Source of the DNA: Geofilum rubicundum JCM 15548
GTDB lineage: Bacteria > Bacteroidota > Bacteroidia > Bacteroidales > Marinilabiliaceae
DNA: 64,000 nt
Reading direction: 5' to 3'
Assembly: GCF_000974365.1 (NCBI RefSeq)
Contig: NZ_BAZW01000021.1
Span: forward strand, 1-64,000
Made by a program: the position numbers and the translations under genes. Numbering within the stretch: position 1 is the stretch's first letter; every line of letters starts with the position of its first letter. Below the pieces are notes generated by a model that saw only the letters and a program-made list of their open reading frames with translations, had not been told where the DNA came from and did not search any database. Positions 37,509 through 46,890 of this stretch are shown here, piece by piece.

Positions 37509-37617
37509 TGTAATCACCTGCTAATAATCAATCAATTAGGCGATTAGGGCAACAAATAGGAAACTTTTTTCATCAAAAAAGTGCTATCAGGGGGTAAAAA
37601 ATGGAAAAATTCTACCA
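37509..37617. other. Left end of the island, non-coding
   Basis: AT-rich stretch between the distal attachment site and the AbiEii stop codon, containing the arm-type repeat at 37546-37557. Confidence 0.5.
37546..37557 (+). repeat. Arm-type direct repeat, left end
   Basis: AGGGCAACAAAT, identical to 47348-47359 near the other end and in the same orientation. Candidate recombinase or excisionase binding site. Confidence 0.55.
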
Positions 37618-38580
37618 CTACAATTTAGCCAGAATTTTTATCAATGCTGCAAATTTTTGTGCCACCTCTTTCTCGTTTGGTATTTCAGAATACGCTAACA
37701 TTGATAACTCATTTTTATAGGTTGTTTTCAATTTCTCCCAAATTGAATCGAAATCTTTTATTAAAGGAGAATCCTTCATCGTTTTCTTGTTCCATCCTGT
37801 CGGTTCATCAAATTGCCGTTGGTCGTGTGCCAGCACTTTGCGAAACTGCGTCTTGAATTCATCGGAGTTTACATATTTATTACAAGCTTCATCTTGCAGT
37901 AAGTAATAAAGGTCGTAAAAGTGCCTTATTTTACCCGAAATACTTTCGATTGGCTTCTCATCGAATGAGAATCGAATTAGTGATACCAATTTTTCAATTA
38001 AAGTCTGCTCTTTATCCAGAACATTAACTTCAAATTCTTCTAAGTCATAATTTCTAAGCAACTCATCTTGACCTTGGCTTTGTATGTATTCGCCTATCAT
38101 GCTTTGAATACCAACCTTGTGGTATGGAAATGGATTTGCAAATGAGTTAATTTCAACGATAATTGATTCCGGAACTGCTGATTTTTGTTTTTGTGTCAGT
38201 GTTACCGGGAATTCATATACAGCTTTTCTAAAGCGTGAACCTTTACTGGTTACACCATCTACTTCTTTTTCTGTTAAGTCTGTAGCTATTTCCTTTTCAA
38301 CTGTTCTGATTAAGGTTTTGATTTTATTTCCGCATGTGCCAGGCGTAAGAATTACAGCTACGTCAACATCCTCCGAAAAGCGGTTAATCAGTTTATGTCC
38401 CTTGGATAGAGATGTACCACCTTTAAATACAACTGAATCAACATACTTGCTTTCAGACAGCCGTTTTAATACCAGGCTAATCCAATAGTCTTTTTCGATA
38501 AAATCCGGTGCTATATTATTATTGTCACTTGTTACCAATATGGCATTGTTAAAAGCTTCTTTGTTAGTATGTAAGTTCAT
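37618..38580 (-). CDS. AbiEii/AbiGii-family nucleotidyltransferase toxin
   Basis: Toxin of a type IV-style AbiE system, about 320 residues. The nucleotidyltransferase core is FKGGTSLSKGHKLINRFSED (G-G-T-S-L then the S-x-D-x-D metal pair at SEDVDVAV), followed by the K-rich helical domain; the C-terminal YDLYYLL segment is typical. It would transfer nucleotides to tRNA or another target and stop growth of infected or island-free cells. ATG at 38580 overlaps the antitoxin stop as ATGA and has GGAG seven bases upstream; an ATG at 38592 is the alternative. It is translationally coupled to AbiEi. Confidence 0.9.
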   Translation of the reverse strand: MNLHTNKEAFNNAILVTSDNNNIAPDFIEKDYWISLVLKRLSESKYVDSVVFKGGTSLSKGHKLINRFSEDVDVAVILTPGTCGNKIKTLIRTVEKEIATDLTEKEVDGVTSKGSRFRKAVYEFPVTLTQKQKSAVPESIIVEINSFANPFPYHKVGIQSMIGEYIQSQGQDELLRNYDLEEFEVNVLDKEQTLIEKLVSLIRFSFDEKPIESISGKIRHFYDLYYLLQDEACNKYVNSDEFKTQFRKVLAHDQRQFDEPTGWNKKTMKDSPLIKDFDSIWEKLKTTYKNELSMLAYSEIPNEKEVAQKFAALIKILAKL

Positions 38581-39302
38581 CGTATTCTCCATTTATCTTT
38601 TGTCGGTAGTGTTTGTGTTGAAATTGAAAAGCTGTAGGCAGTAGCCGGATTAAGCGATTCATATATAATTTGTGTTCCATTATCAGCCTCAACCATATCA
38701 ATAAGAGCGCCTGTTAAAGCCCTCGTTGAAGCATTGTATTTTAAAACCAGTTTTTTAAGTTGATTAAGCCTTTCAGGTGCAAGTTTCTTTAAAATGGCAA
38801 TAAAGCGATTGCAGGATTGGTTTTGGTTTGTGTCAGGTATATCTTTAATAAACCTAATACTATCTAATATCTGTAATAATGGAATATTGTCTTCTGTAAT
38901 CCTGTTGGCTTGCTTAATAAACCTTATTTTATACATACCACGAGAAATAGCCTTTTTTTCATTATTACAACCAATTTGTATTGTATTGGAAAGCTGAGTG
39001 GTTAGGAATAATGAATTAAATACTGAAAATCCGGTTAGATAGCCTATTACTTTTTTATCTTTTTGAAGTAAGTCTTTTACTACTTGAAAGGTATCAGGTT
39101 TTAATTCCCCAAACTCTGTCATTTGGGGTTTATAGTATCTACCTTTTGAAATTTTACGAAGCTTGCCTTCTTTTACCAATCTGTTTAAAGCAATAATTAC
39201 AGCATTCGTTTTTTCCGGTTCAAAGCCTAATTTATCATAGGTAAAGACATAACCATCTTTAAATTTGCTTATTACATTCAATATTTCTGCTGTAGTTCTC
39301 AT
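38577..39302 (-). CDS. AbiEi-type antitoxin (DUF6088-like, winged helix)
   Basis: About 241 residues. The N-terminal winged helix (TTAEILNVISKFKDGYVFTY to LRKISKGRYYKP) is the DNA-binding part of AbiEi/DUF6088 antitoxins; the rest contains the conserved Y-L-T-G-F-S-V-F-N segment and a C-terminal domain. It would repress its own promoter and counter AbiEii. The frame is open to a TTG at 39311, but ATG at 39302 is preferred because the -7 element occupies 39309-39316. First gene of the AbiE operon. Confidence 0.85.
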   Translation of the reverse strand: MRTTAEILNVISKFKDGYVFTYDKLGFEPEKTNAVIIALNRLVKEGKLRKISKGRYYKPQMTEFGELKPDTFQVVKDLLQKDKKVIGYLTGFSVFNSLFLTTQLSNTIQIGCNNEKKAISRGMYKIRFIKQANRITEDNIPLLQILDSIRFIKDIPDTNQNQSCNRFIAILKKLAPERLNQLKKLVLKYNASTRALTGALIDMVEADNGTQIIYESLNPATAYSFSISTQTLPTKDKWRIR

Positions 39303-39308
39303 ACGGTA

Positions 39309-39316
39309 CAAATATA
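39309..39316 (-). promoter_or_regulatory. -7 element of the AbiE operon; leaderless start predicted
   Basis: Minus strand TATATTTG matches TAnnTTTG and ends 7 nt before the antitoxin ATG (39302). Transcription should begin at or within a base or two of the start codon, giving a leaderless mRNA. Confidence 0.55.
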
Positions 39317-39376
39317 AGATAAAAAGTTAAGTGAAATGTTAATACGGGCAAAAACATTTCAAATGCATGAGGTATA

Positions 39377-39406
39377 TGTCACGTTTTTCCCGGTATAAAC
39401 GTGACA
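39377..39406. repeat. Inverted repeat upstream of AbiEi, candidate operator
   Basis: TGTCACGTTT (39377-39386) and AAACGTGACA (39397-39406) are perfect inverted copies with a 10-nt gap, about 75 bp upstream of the antitoxin start. AbiEi proteins bind inverted repeats in their own promoters, so this is a plausible operator; no T-tract supports a terminator. Confidence 0.55.
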
Positions 39407-39440
39407 AATACTTCCTTATAGCTTTTTAAATAAGTTCACA

Positions 39441-39463
39441 TTAGGGTAGTGATACTACCTTAA
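39441..39463 (-). terminator. Hairpin after the Wadjet operon
   Basis: TTAGGGTAGT-gat-ACTACCTTAA forms a 10-bp stem with one G-T pair, 18 bp beyond the jetD stop. No strong T-tract, so it may be a weak terminator or a transcript-end hairpin. Confidence 0.5.
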
Positions 39464-39480
39464 TCATAAAATAAATAAAA

Positions 39481-40341
39481 CTACAAGCCAACTTCAACTA
39501 AAACCTCCTGCTCCAGACACTTTTTATATTTATGAAACAGTGAGATTAAATTTTCTATATCGCTATTTAAGTTCAAGGCTACAGAAGCATTTGATTTATA
39601 TTGAGAGTCATACAATCCTTTGTTGCCATACTTAATTATTAATTCCTCTATATTTTGAGGAATAAAGAAAGATGCTTTGTTTTTAAGGTGTTGCAAATAC
39701 TCATCTCTGAAAATACGAATGCCTTCAAAGTCAAAATCGCCAAAATGCAGGTATTTGTTAGGTATGCTTTGTAGCCAGGTTACTAAATCTTTGGATTGAG
39801 GATAACGACTAACAAACAAAATAGATTCTGCTTCGAATAGATGAGCTTGTTTACCAATAAACCTAAAGTTCTCAGGATTCTCTATACCAACAATAAGTGT
39901 TTCCGCCGGGATATTAAAATCCTCAAAATTATGAATGTAGGTGTATGTTCCTTCTAGTGGTTCAATTACAAATTTGAGTCCCTTAATCCTTGCTTGAACT
40001 GGGTAAAAACAATTGACAAGAAACCCTTTAAAAGTCCTTCTTGTTGATGACTTTGAATTAGAAGAAGCAATTATATTTTCAGCTCTTGTAAGACCACTTT
40101 CCTCATTGTTGATGTAAGTTTTAAGGTCATTTATGCCTAAGTGACTACTCATGAAATTGATAACAGCTTCCGGTTTTGCTGTAAATATGGTTTTCCGACT
40201 TCTGCCCTGTAATTTTATATTCAAGATTCCATCTTCTATCATCTGATTAATCACTTTACTTTTCAATTGTCCATAAGGTATGCTCTCACCTTGAATGAGC
40301 AATTGAATTTTTCTCGCTATGTTAATGGATATTTTATCCAT
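39481..40341 (-). CDS. jetD: Wadjet nuclease subunit JetD (Toprim)
   Basis: 286 residues. N-terminal winged-helix-like part (about 1-90), then a Toprim-type nuclease domain: catalytic Glu in V-G-I-E-N-P-E-N-F and the D-x-D in H-F-G-D-F-D-F-E-G-I-R-I-F. JetD is the subunit that cuts circular DNA once the JetABC motor has extruded it. Its start lies 2 bp after the jetC stop. It is shorter than the roughly 380-400 residue JetD of type I systems, in keeping with another Wadjet subtype. Confidence 0.88.
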   Translation of the reverse strand: MDKISINIARKIQLLIQGESIPYGQLKSKVINQMIEDGILNIKLQGRSRKTIFTAKPEAVINFMSSHLGINDLKTYINNEESGLTRAENIIASSNSKSSTRRTFKGFLVNCFYPVQARIKGLKFVIEPLEGTYTYIHNFEDFNIPAETLIVGIENPENFRFIGKQAHLFEAESILFVSRYPQSKDLVTWLQSIPNKYLHFGDFDFEGIRIFRDEYLQHLKNKASFFIPQNIEELIIKYGNKGLYDSQYKSNASVALNLNSDIENLISLFHKYKKCLEQEVLVEVGL

Positions 40342-40343
40342 AA

Positions 40344-43300
40344 TTATTCAACTAATACTGGGTTTGAGATAATTCGCTTTATCTTAGATTGTTTGCTGTC
40401 ATCCTTACTAATTTTATAGATATGTCGATAGTTCAGCGGAGTACTTTCGGTAGGTGAACCATTAATCAATAATATGTTTCTATCATTAGCAAAATTCAGG
40501 ATTCCTTTCACATTATTAGGGTGCAATTTTCCAATTTCATCCATCATACAATGAAGCTTAAAATCCTTGAATTTCCTTGAAGCTCCCTCTTTAAATACAT
40601 TCAGGAGCATAATGTTAATCATGGCTTTAACTAAGACATCAGTGCCTTCTGAACCAACATTTGATAATTTTTCAACCCATCCGGTGTCGTTCCCATTTTC
40701 TTCAACTCTAAATGATAATTCAAAAGAATCCGTTAATTGAATTACAGAATCCTTTGCCTGATTTATTTCCCGAACCAGTTGTTTTAAAAGTTCAACTGCC
40801 TTCTCATTGTTTTTATCCTGATCAACACCTGAAAAAAGGTTGGCAGCCCCAAGGCTTAAGGAATTGTCATCATTAAATTCCTTTATCTTCTTTAGTAACA
40901 TTACAGCGGTATTCTTGCTGTCTGTAATATCTAATTCAATGTTGTTAATTGCTGTAACAAAGTTTTTTTGTCTGAAATCAGCATTGATTTTATTAATAAT
41001 TTTCTTAATCTCACCTGTTTTGGAAATTAACATAGTAGTTTCTTTTCCAACAGAACTTATGATGTAAGCAAAACGCTCATTCGTTCTTTTTTCAAACTGG
41101 TTTATTTTACCCTCCTCAATAAAATCGCTTAACTCTTCCGCCCAATTTATAAATTCTTCTATTTCAATTAACTTAGATGGAAAATTGAAAATATTTCCTT
41201 CCGAGAAGTGAGACAGGAACTTGTCGATACTTTCCCTGAGTTCCTGATGTTTATTTGTTACTTTACTATTGTTATCGATAATATCATCAATAATATCGAC
41301 AGCCGTTTTACTATTGCTTATTGGCTGTATTGTACTTTTAGTGCTTTCAAAAAATTCGAGAGCAGATGAGCCTGTTTGTTTGGCATATTTTTCCTCATCG
41401 TTTTGGAAACAAATTATTTTTGCTTCTATTTCAGTTATACTTTCCTGAATATCTGTAACTTTTTTGGAGAAGGTTTTATTCAAAGTGGAGAACTCATTTT
41501 GCGAATGTGTTAACTTTTCTTCAAGAACCTTTATTTCATTTTTAAATTCCTTTTCTTTATCGAACAGCTCCCTTTTATCTTTATAATAATCGCTTACTGT
41601 ATTTCGTTTTTTTTCAATGAAAGCTAATTCATTCTCAACAGTAATAATTTGCTTTTCAATTTCTGAAAGAAGTCCGGTATCGGCTCCTTTGTTATCCAAT
41701 TCATTGTTTCTTTCGGTTTTAAGGATAACAATCTTTTCAGCAATTAGCGTTTGCCTTTCTATTATTTGTTGTTGTAACTCCTGAATTTTAGCATTGTTCT
41801 CTGCTTTTAATTCATTGATTCTTCTTGTCTTTTCCTTCTGCTTTATTTCTTTGTTCTTTCTCAGTTTAGTCTTACAGGTTTCATAATCTTTATACGCTTC
41901 CTGTTTAATAACTATCGCTTTATCTATTTCAACTTGAATTTTCTCTATCTCATCAAGTTTTTCATTTAAAGCTTTATTTGTGAAACTGTTCTTATCCAAT
42001 TCAAATTTTTCTATTTGCTTTGTCAATTGCTCACACAAATATTCAGCCTGTCTCGCTTTTTCTTTAAGTCCTTTTATTTTTGGCAGATTTCTACGTTGTA
42101 TATTATCCAAATCCTTTTCTAATACAACTGTAATATATTGTATATCTTTTTGATAATGTTCAATACTATCGTTTAACTTGTTCAACTCAAACCGAAAATC
42201 ATCTATGTTTTTAATTTTTAAATCAATCTCATTCAGGTTGATTTCGATGCCATAAATTGAAGAAGAATCATTATGTAGTTTTGGCGATAATCCATCCTGG
42301 AATAAGAGTTTTTCATCGATAATTTTTCCAATTGTATTTTCCCAACCAGGCTTATTTTGATTTAACCACCCATAGAGCGAATCTTTGCTTTTGTTGATTC
42401 TATCTTCTATTTCATCCTTATGTAGTCGTATTGTATCTAGTTCTTCTTGTAATTTCTCCTTCTTTCGTTCACTGTTTTTTTCTATTTCCGACTTTTCGTA
42501 ATTCCATTTAGTTTGCAGTGTCTCAACTTGTTGTTTGTAACTAATAATATTGTTAGACTCTTCTTTGTAAGCTAGTTTCGCTTCGTTAATTGATTGAATA
42601 GCCTGCTCGATTTCTTTCTCATAAAACTTGGTATGCTTTATGGTAACTTTTTGCTTTTCAAGATTATGAACATCTTCTTTTTTTCTATCAAGCTCAGTTT
42701 CCTTGTCTTTTATTTCAGTTTCATGTTCACTTTCTAAGGCATTAAAAAGCTTTTCATACTCGCTATTTAAGTCAGAAATGAATTTGACTACTTCTTTTTC
42801 TATTTCAACTTTTTGAATATCCTTTTGGTTTACAAAAGCATTTAGCTGATTCTCCTGCTCTTTAATGAGGGCTTCATATTTATTATTGATATCACTAAAC
42901 TTATTTGTAAGCAGGGTGCGTTCGTTTTTTAAAGACTCGAATTCCAACTTCTTTTCTTCATTAGCAGATACTCGTTTGATAAGCTCTGAAATATTAATGC
43001 TCTCGTAAAATTTCTTCTGATTAGCGGCATCTTTTAACTTACCATTTAACTGGCTTACACTCTCATTAATCTTAACTTTACGCTTTTCAAATAATTCCTT
43101 TTCGTAGTTGAGTTTTTGCTTCTCTGCATTGAGTAACTTTTTTTTATCTTCTTTTTGTAGGTGAAGTACTGGCTTTTCGGATTCAATTATTTCTAATCTG
43201 TATTTAAGAAATCCGGCTAACGAGCTTTGCTCCCTTTTTAAATGCCTGATTGCAGATAGTGTTTGAATAGAATTTTCGGCTTGCTTTTGAACTGAAGGGA

Positions 43301-43997
43301 AACGAAATCGCTTAATATCATTTAATTCTGTTTCAAATCCTTTAAGGTGATGATTATACTGGTCTAAATCAATAGTTATGTGTTCATCTTCCATTGAAGA
43401 GATAATGGTTTGTTTTATCTCATTGGCATCCAGTTTTGTATTTAAGAAAACGTTTTGTATCGTTCGATAGATATTTTTATATTGTTTTGCTTCGAGTAAA
43501 GCATATTTTTTAAATTCATTTTTGCCAATAAAATTACCGTATAAAATATCGCGGTATTGGTCGTAACTATTCACCATTGACGATACATTGATTCTATTGG
43601 CATCCAGTTTTTCTCTTATTGTATCCCAATTGTTGTATACTTCTCCAGTTTCTTTTATAAAATATTCAGCATAATATGGTGTATCAATAAAACGGTAGCA
43701 TACTCTGTTTTGCGATTTAAATGCAACCACGCAATAGGCACCAGTTTCTCTTGCCACTTCATAAATAATGTACGAATTTGCATAGCTTAAATACCAATCG
43801 GCAAAGCTTTTAACAGTAGGACCATTTGGAATGCCTAATTTTCGGGAATCGGCATTATAAAAATAAAGAATGGCACGAAGAATAGTACTTTTACCTACGC
43901 CTTGTGTGCCAATGAAATGAATGTTACCATCCAGTTGAATTTCGGAATAAGGAATAGTGGCACTATTGATAAAGACAATTTTATTCAGGTATCTCAT
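40344..43997 (-). CDS. jetC: Wadjet SMC-like ATPase JetC
   Basis: 1217-residue SMC/MukB-type ATPase. Walker A is GTQGVGKST (30-38). Two long coiled coils (about 230-530 and 620-960) flank a hinge-like globular part (about 535-610, containing NKPGWENTIGKIIDEKLLF). The C-terminal head has the signature-like NVGSEGTDVLVKAM and Walker B LHCMMDEIGKLHP. It would extrude DNA loops with JetA/JetB and detect small circles, leading to plasmid cleavage by JetD. It overlaps jetB by 17 bp. Very A/T-rich and Lys/Glu/Ile-rich compared with genes outside the island. Confidence 0.92.
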   Translation of the reverse strand: MRYLNKIVFINSATIPYSEIQLDGNIHFIGTQGVGKSTILRAILYFYNADSRKLGIPNGPTVKSFADWYLSYANSYIIYEVARETGAYCVVAFKSQNRVCYRFIDTPYYAEYFIKETGEVYNNWDTIREKLDANRINVSSMVNSYDQYRDILYGNFIGKNEFKKYALLEAKQYKNIYRTIQNVFLNTKLDANEIKQTIISSMEDEHITIDLDQYNHHLKGFETELNDIKRFRFPSVQKQAENSIQTLSAIRHLKREQSSLAGFLKYRLEIIESEKPVLHLQKEDKKKLLNAEKQKLNYEKELFEKRKVKINESVSQLNGKLKDAANQKKFYESINISELIKRVSANEEKKLEFESLKNERTLLTNKFSDINNKYEALIKEQENQLNAFVNQKDIQKVEIEKEVVKFISDLNSEYEKLFNALESEHETEIKDKETELDRKKEDVHNLEKQKVTIKHTKFYEKEIEQAIQSINEAKLAYKEESNNIISYKQQVETLQTKWNYEKSEIEKNSERKKEKLQEELDTIRLHKDEIEDRINKSKDSLYGWLNQNKPGWENTIGKIIDEKLLFQDGLSPKLHNDSSSIYGIEINLNEIDLKIKNIDDFRFELNKLNDSIEHYQKDIQYITVVLEKDLDNIQRRNLPKIKGLKEKARQAEYLCEQLTKQIEKFELDKNSFTNKALNEKLDEIEKIQVEIDKAIVIKQEAYKDYETCKTKLRKNKEIKQKEKTRRINELKAENNAKIQELQQQIIERQTLIAEKIVILKTERNNELDNKGADTGLLSEIEKQIITVENELAFIEKKRNTVSDYYKDKRELFDKEKEFKNEIKVLEEKLTHSQNEFSTLNKTFSKKVTDIQESITEIEAKIICFQNDEEKYAKQTGSSALEFFESTKSTIQPISNSKTAVDIIDDIIDNNSKVTNKHQELRESIDKFLSHFSEGNIFNFPSKLIEIEEFINWAEELSDFIEEGKINQFEKRTNERFAYIISSVGKETTMLISKTGEIKKIINKINADFRQKNFVTAINNIELDITDSKNTAVMLLKKIKEFNDDNSLSLGAANLFSGVDQDKNNEKAVELLKQLVREINQAKDSVIQLTDSFELSFRVEENGNDTGWVEKLSNVGSEGTDVLVKAMINIMLLNVFKEGASRKFKDFKLHCMMDEIGKLHPNNVKGILNFANDRNILLINGSPTESTPLNYRHIYKISKDDSKQSKIKRIISNPVLVE

Positions 43998-44547
43998 CTT
44001 GTACTTCTTCTGACAGGTTAATACTTAATATTAATGTTTCCAGATAACTAAACGAGGCTAATACTTTATAGGAATCAGATATCTCATTTTCAAGTTCCAC
44101 AAAGCCATCGCTCTTTAATTTTTCTACCAGCTTCTTTATTCCATCCAGTTCGTTATCGGTTTGGGTATATTTTTTTAAAGCCTTTAGTTTGCTTTTTAGA
44201 TTGGCATTTACTTTCAATTCTACAGCAATTGATTGAGGTTCGAACCGAAATCCTGAGCTAAAAGAAGAGTCGTAGGTTTTAAAAAAATCAACCATGTCAA
44301 TCCATCGGAATGCTTGTTCCAGTTTGCGGGTAATATCTGCTTTTTGTTCGGGACGGGTAAAGTGATAATATTCAATACCCTGAGTTAATATGTAATTGAT
44401 TTCTAAAAAGTAGTCCTCTAAAGCATCAAAGTTTTCATCAATAAAGCTGAACAATTTTTGGTCTTGTGACCTTGAACTGTTTGAACAAATAAAACCACCT
44501 TTACTAAGTTGTTCGAATACGTCTTTCTTTAAGTTATTTATAGCCAT
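43981..44547 (-). CDS. jetB: Wadjet MukE-like subunit JetB
   Basis: 188 residues, helical with winged-helix character, matching the position and size of MukE/JetB kleisin-associated subunits. Visible segments: DQKLFSFIDENFDALEDYFLEINYIL and the YYHFTRPEQKADITRK region. Sequence identity of this subunit family is low, so the call rests mostly on its place between jetA and jetC. It overlaps jetC by 17 bp and starts 6 bp after jetA. Confidence 0.82.
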   Translation of the reverse strand: MAINNLKKDVFEQLSKGGFICSNSSRSQDQKLFSFIDENFDALEDYFLEINYILTQGIEYYHFTRPEQKADITRKLEQAFRWIDMVDFFKTYDSSFSSGFRFEPQSIAVELKVNANLKSKLKALKKYTQTDNELDGIKKLVEKLKSDGFVELENEISDSYKVLASFSYLETLILSINLSEEVQDEIPE

Positions 44548-44553
44548 ATCTTC

Positions 44554-45741
44554 TTATTTAGGGTAAATGACTGAAAACTCTGTTCCTTTATAAATCACAT
44601 ATTTATCTGTAAACCGAAAGTCATTTTCATAGAGAGAAATGAGTTGGCAATAGCATGTTACTATTTCTTCAAAGCTTACTTCTTTTGGATAATCATATTG
44701 GTTTACAAAATCGAGTAAATGATAGCCAGATGCAGTAAAACTACTTTTCATTTTCTCCAAATCGATAAAAATATCAGTTTCTACCGTATCATTAAAAAAT
44801 GTTTCATCAATAGCTTTTGCCAGTGGTACTTTTAATTTAACGGTACTTTTAATTTTTTTGCTTAGCGCTTTAATTATTTCATAAGTATCGTCATCCTGTA
44901 AAATATCTAACGAAAGTTTTACCGGAAAAGCAGGCCTGTTTTCGAACGCCACCGGATTCATTTTGTTAAGTAGCTTAACAATATCCGATTTGCTTTCTAG
45001 TTCAAATTGGTCTTTTAAATACTTAACTTGACGAATTTTCTCGATAAGTTTACTTTGGTGTTTTACCTGGTTCAGAAAATCGATGATTTGTTTCTCTGTT
45101 TCAATCAGGTTATGGCGTGCTTCTTGCAGCTGCAACCTTAATTCTGTGGTAACGTGGTTTAATTCATCATCTTTGGCTGTTGCAAAAAAAGTAAGTTCGT
45201 CTTCCGTTAAAAATTGTTCCGTAACTGCTATAAGCTTCTTGATGTCAATTCTGCGTTGGTCGTAATTTTCAAGCTTCTTTATTTTAACCTTATAGTTGGG
45301 TTCTGTTTTAAAGGTATTATCGATATTCCGGTTAAGGTCAACAATATTACGTAAACAAATAAACCCCATCTTACGCAGAGAGCCCTTTACTGATTTGAGA
45401 TATTTATATTTTCGGTGCTCACTATCTTCTGCCAAATAGTAATCAATATTCTCCTTTAACAAGGTGATATGCTCAGTAATAAGAGAGATGTTAATTTCCT
45501 CGTTAACATCAAGTATTTGCTCAAAAAATGAAAGCAACTGGTCTTCGATTTCCAGATAACGGCCATTTCGAATAATAATCCCTTTCTCAATTAAGGAATC
45601 TACCTTGCTTTCTTCCATCAACTCAATAGCCTGGTCGTAACGGTAATCAAACGATTTTCGTTTGCCAAACATTTCCCCGAGCAAATCTTTTCCTAGAACT
45701 AGAGCATTGAGTAACTCTTTTATGGAATGGAAGGTGTACAT
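44554..45741 (-). CDS. jetA: Wadjet kleisin-like subunit JetA
   Basis: 395 residues, mostly helical, first gene of the four-gene operon and equivalent to MukF/JetA, the kleisin that bridges JetC heads. An N-terminal winged-helix region, a helical/coiled middle (about 165-245, rich in Q/E/L), and a C-terminal winged-helix region are suggested. Its ATG is only 42 bp from the end of the IS30-type element, so the promoter must lie in or at the edge of that element. Confidence 0.82.
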   Translation of the reverse strand: MYTFHSIKELLNALVLGKDLLGEMFGKRKSFDYRYDQAIELMEESKVDSLIEKGIIIRNGRYLEIEDQLLSFFEQILDVNEEINISLITEHITLLKENIDYYLAEDSEHRKYKYLKSVKGSLRKMGFICLRNIVDLNRNIDNTFKTEPNYKVKIKKLENYDQRRIDIKKLIAVTEQFLTEDELTFFATAKDDELNHVTTELRLQLQEARHNLIETEKQIIDFLNQVKHQSKLIEKIRQVKYLKDQFELESKSDIVKLLNKMNPVAFENRPAFPVKLSLDILQDDDTYEIIKALSKKIKSTVKLKVPLAKAIDETFFNDTVETDIFIDLEKMKSSFTASGYHLLDFVNQYDYPKEVSFEEIVTCYCQLISLYENDFRFTDKYVIYKGTEFSVIYPK

Positions 45742-45760
45742 ATTTAGCTTAAGGTTGAAA

Positions 45761-45789
45761 TAAACATATCATTCCTATGCAGAATTCAA
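45761..45789 (-). promoter_or_regulatory. Possible hybrid promoter for the Wadjet operon at the IS30 end
   Basis: Minus strand TTG (45789-45787) lies in the terminal repeat of the IS; 18 nt on is TATGTTTA (45768-45761), one base off TAnnTTTG. Together they predict a start near 45755 and a leader of about 14 nt to jetA. Confidence 0.4.
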
Positions 45790-46890
45790 GCCACTAATGC
45801 AACTTTTGTCTTGTTTAACAATTGGGTTTTTACAAAAATTGGATTTTTATAGTTAAACCGCTTTCTGGGTCTGCTATTGATCCTTTGCGCCACTTGCTTA
45901 ATGTACTCATCATCTATGTTTTTAAAATCTGTTTTCTTCGGAATATACTGTCTAATCAGGCCATTCAGGTTCTCGTTTGCTCCCCTTTCCCAGGAGTGGT
46001 AGGGTCTGGCAAAATAAAAATCAACAAGAAGGCTCTGAGCAATCTCAGAATGGTCAGCAAACTCAGCAAACTCTTTTCCATTATCGCTCGTTATGGTTTT
46101 CAACAACTCCTTATGATCCTTAAGCAGCTCTACAGTTGCTATATACACCTCATTGCTGGTTCGTCGTTCTACTTTCTTCATCCATAGAAAGCCGCTCGCC
46201 CTATCGTTTATAGTGACTATTGCTCCCTTATGATTCTGCCCTATTATGGTGTCTATTTCCAAATCACCAAAACGCTTCTTGTCCTCAACCTCTTTGGGAC
46301 GTTGGTCTATTCCCACCCTATTCTTTATAATACCTCTTGTATCCTTTTTGCTGCCCCGCTTGCGATAGCGCCGACCTTTTCTGCGAAGATGGGTGTGAAG
46401 GGATCCCCCAGTCTTCTTATCGGACCACACATACTGGTATATCCGTTCAGGGGAAACAAACTCTTCTCCAACATCCTTACAGTAGCCCACAATCTGTTCG
46501 GGGCTATAATCCTCTTTAAGTAGTTGGTCAACGCAGGCTTGAACTGAGGTTGTAAATTTCTTTCGTTTTGGTATGCACACCTTACGTTGCTCATATTTTC
46601 GCTGCGCCAAAACAGCTCTATACTGTCCGCTACGCTTATCGCAGTTGCGGCTAATTTCCCTATGATTTCTGCAATAAATACTTGCGATGCATCTCTTGAT
46701 AATAATACCTCAATAGTGTATCTTTGCTCTCTGGTTATATGGCTCATATTAAAACTTTTTCAACGGAGACGCAATATAAAGACATATATCCATTCAGCAG
46801 GAAAGGGAGGAATTATTTTTCTCTCTTTCTTCTGAAAAAATATTTTTATCAATTACTTCTCCTCTAAAAGTTGCATTTACTACTTGAATT
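45783..46890 (-). mobile_element. IS30-family insertion sequence
   Basis: 1108 bp. Terminal inverted repeats: left AATTCAAG-n5-AATGCAACTTTT (45783-45807) and right the complement AAAAGTTGCATT-n5-CTTGAATT (46866-46890), i.e. 20 of 25 positions matching. It contains one broken IS30 transposase gene. No target-site duplication could be fixed. It sits between jetA and the truncated zinc-finger/HTH gene. Confidence 0.82.
45786..46747 (-). pseudogene. IS30 transposase, inactivated in the N-terminal HTH
   Basis: The N-terminal frame begins MSHITREQRYTIEVLLSRDA and reads F-I-A-E-I-I-G-K, then leaves register. The second frame picks up at R-N-C-D-K-R-S-G-Q-Y-R-A-V-L-A-Q-R-K and runs to the end with a complete DDE core: DLEIDTIIG, TSDNGKEFAEF and WERGANENLNGLIRQ. 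Roughly eight to nine codons of the second HTH helix (the usual S-T-I-S-R-E region) are missing, with a net change of one base mod 3; the GAA microhomology at the junction suggests a true deletion. The enzyme is probably dead. Confidence 0.85.

Noticed and set aside
46325-46747. Separate 140-residue protein from the IS30 N-terminal frame
   Set aside because: Only its first ~30 residues match transposase; the remainder is out-of-frame translation.
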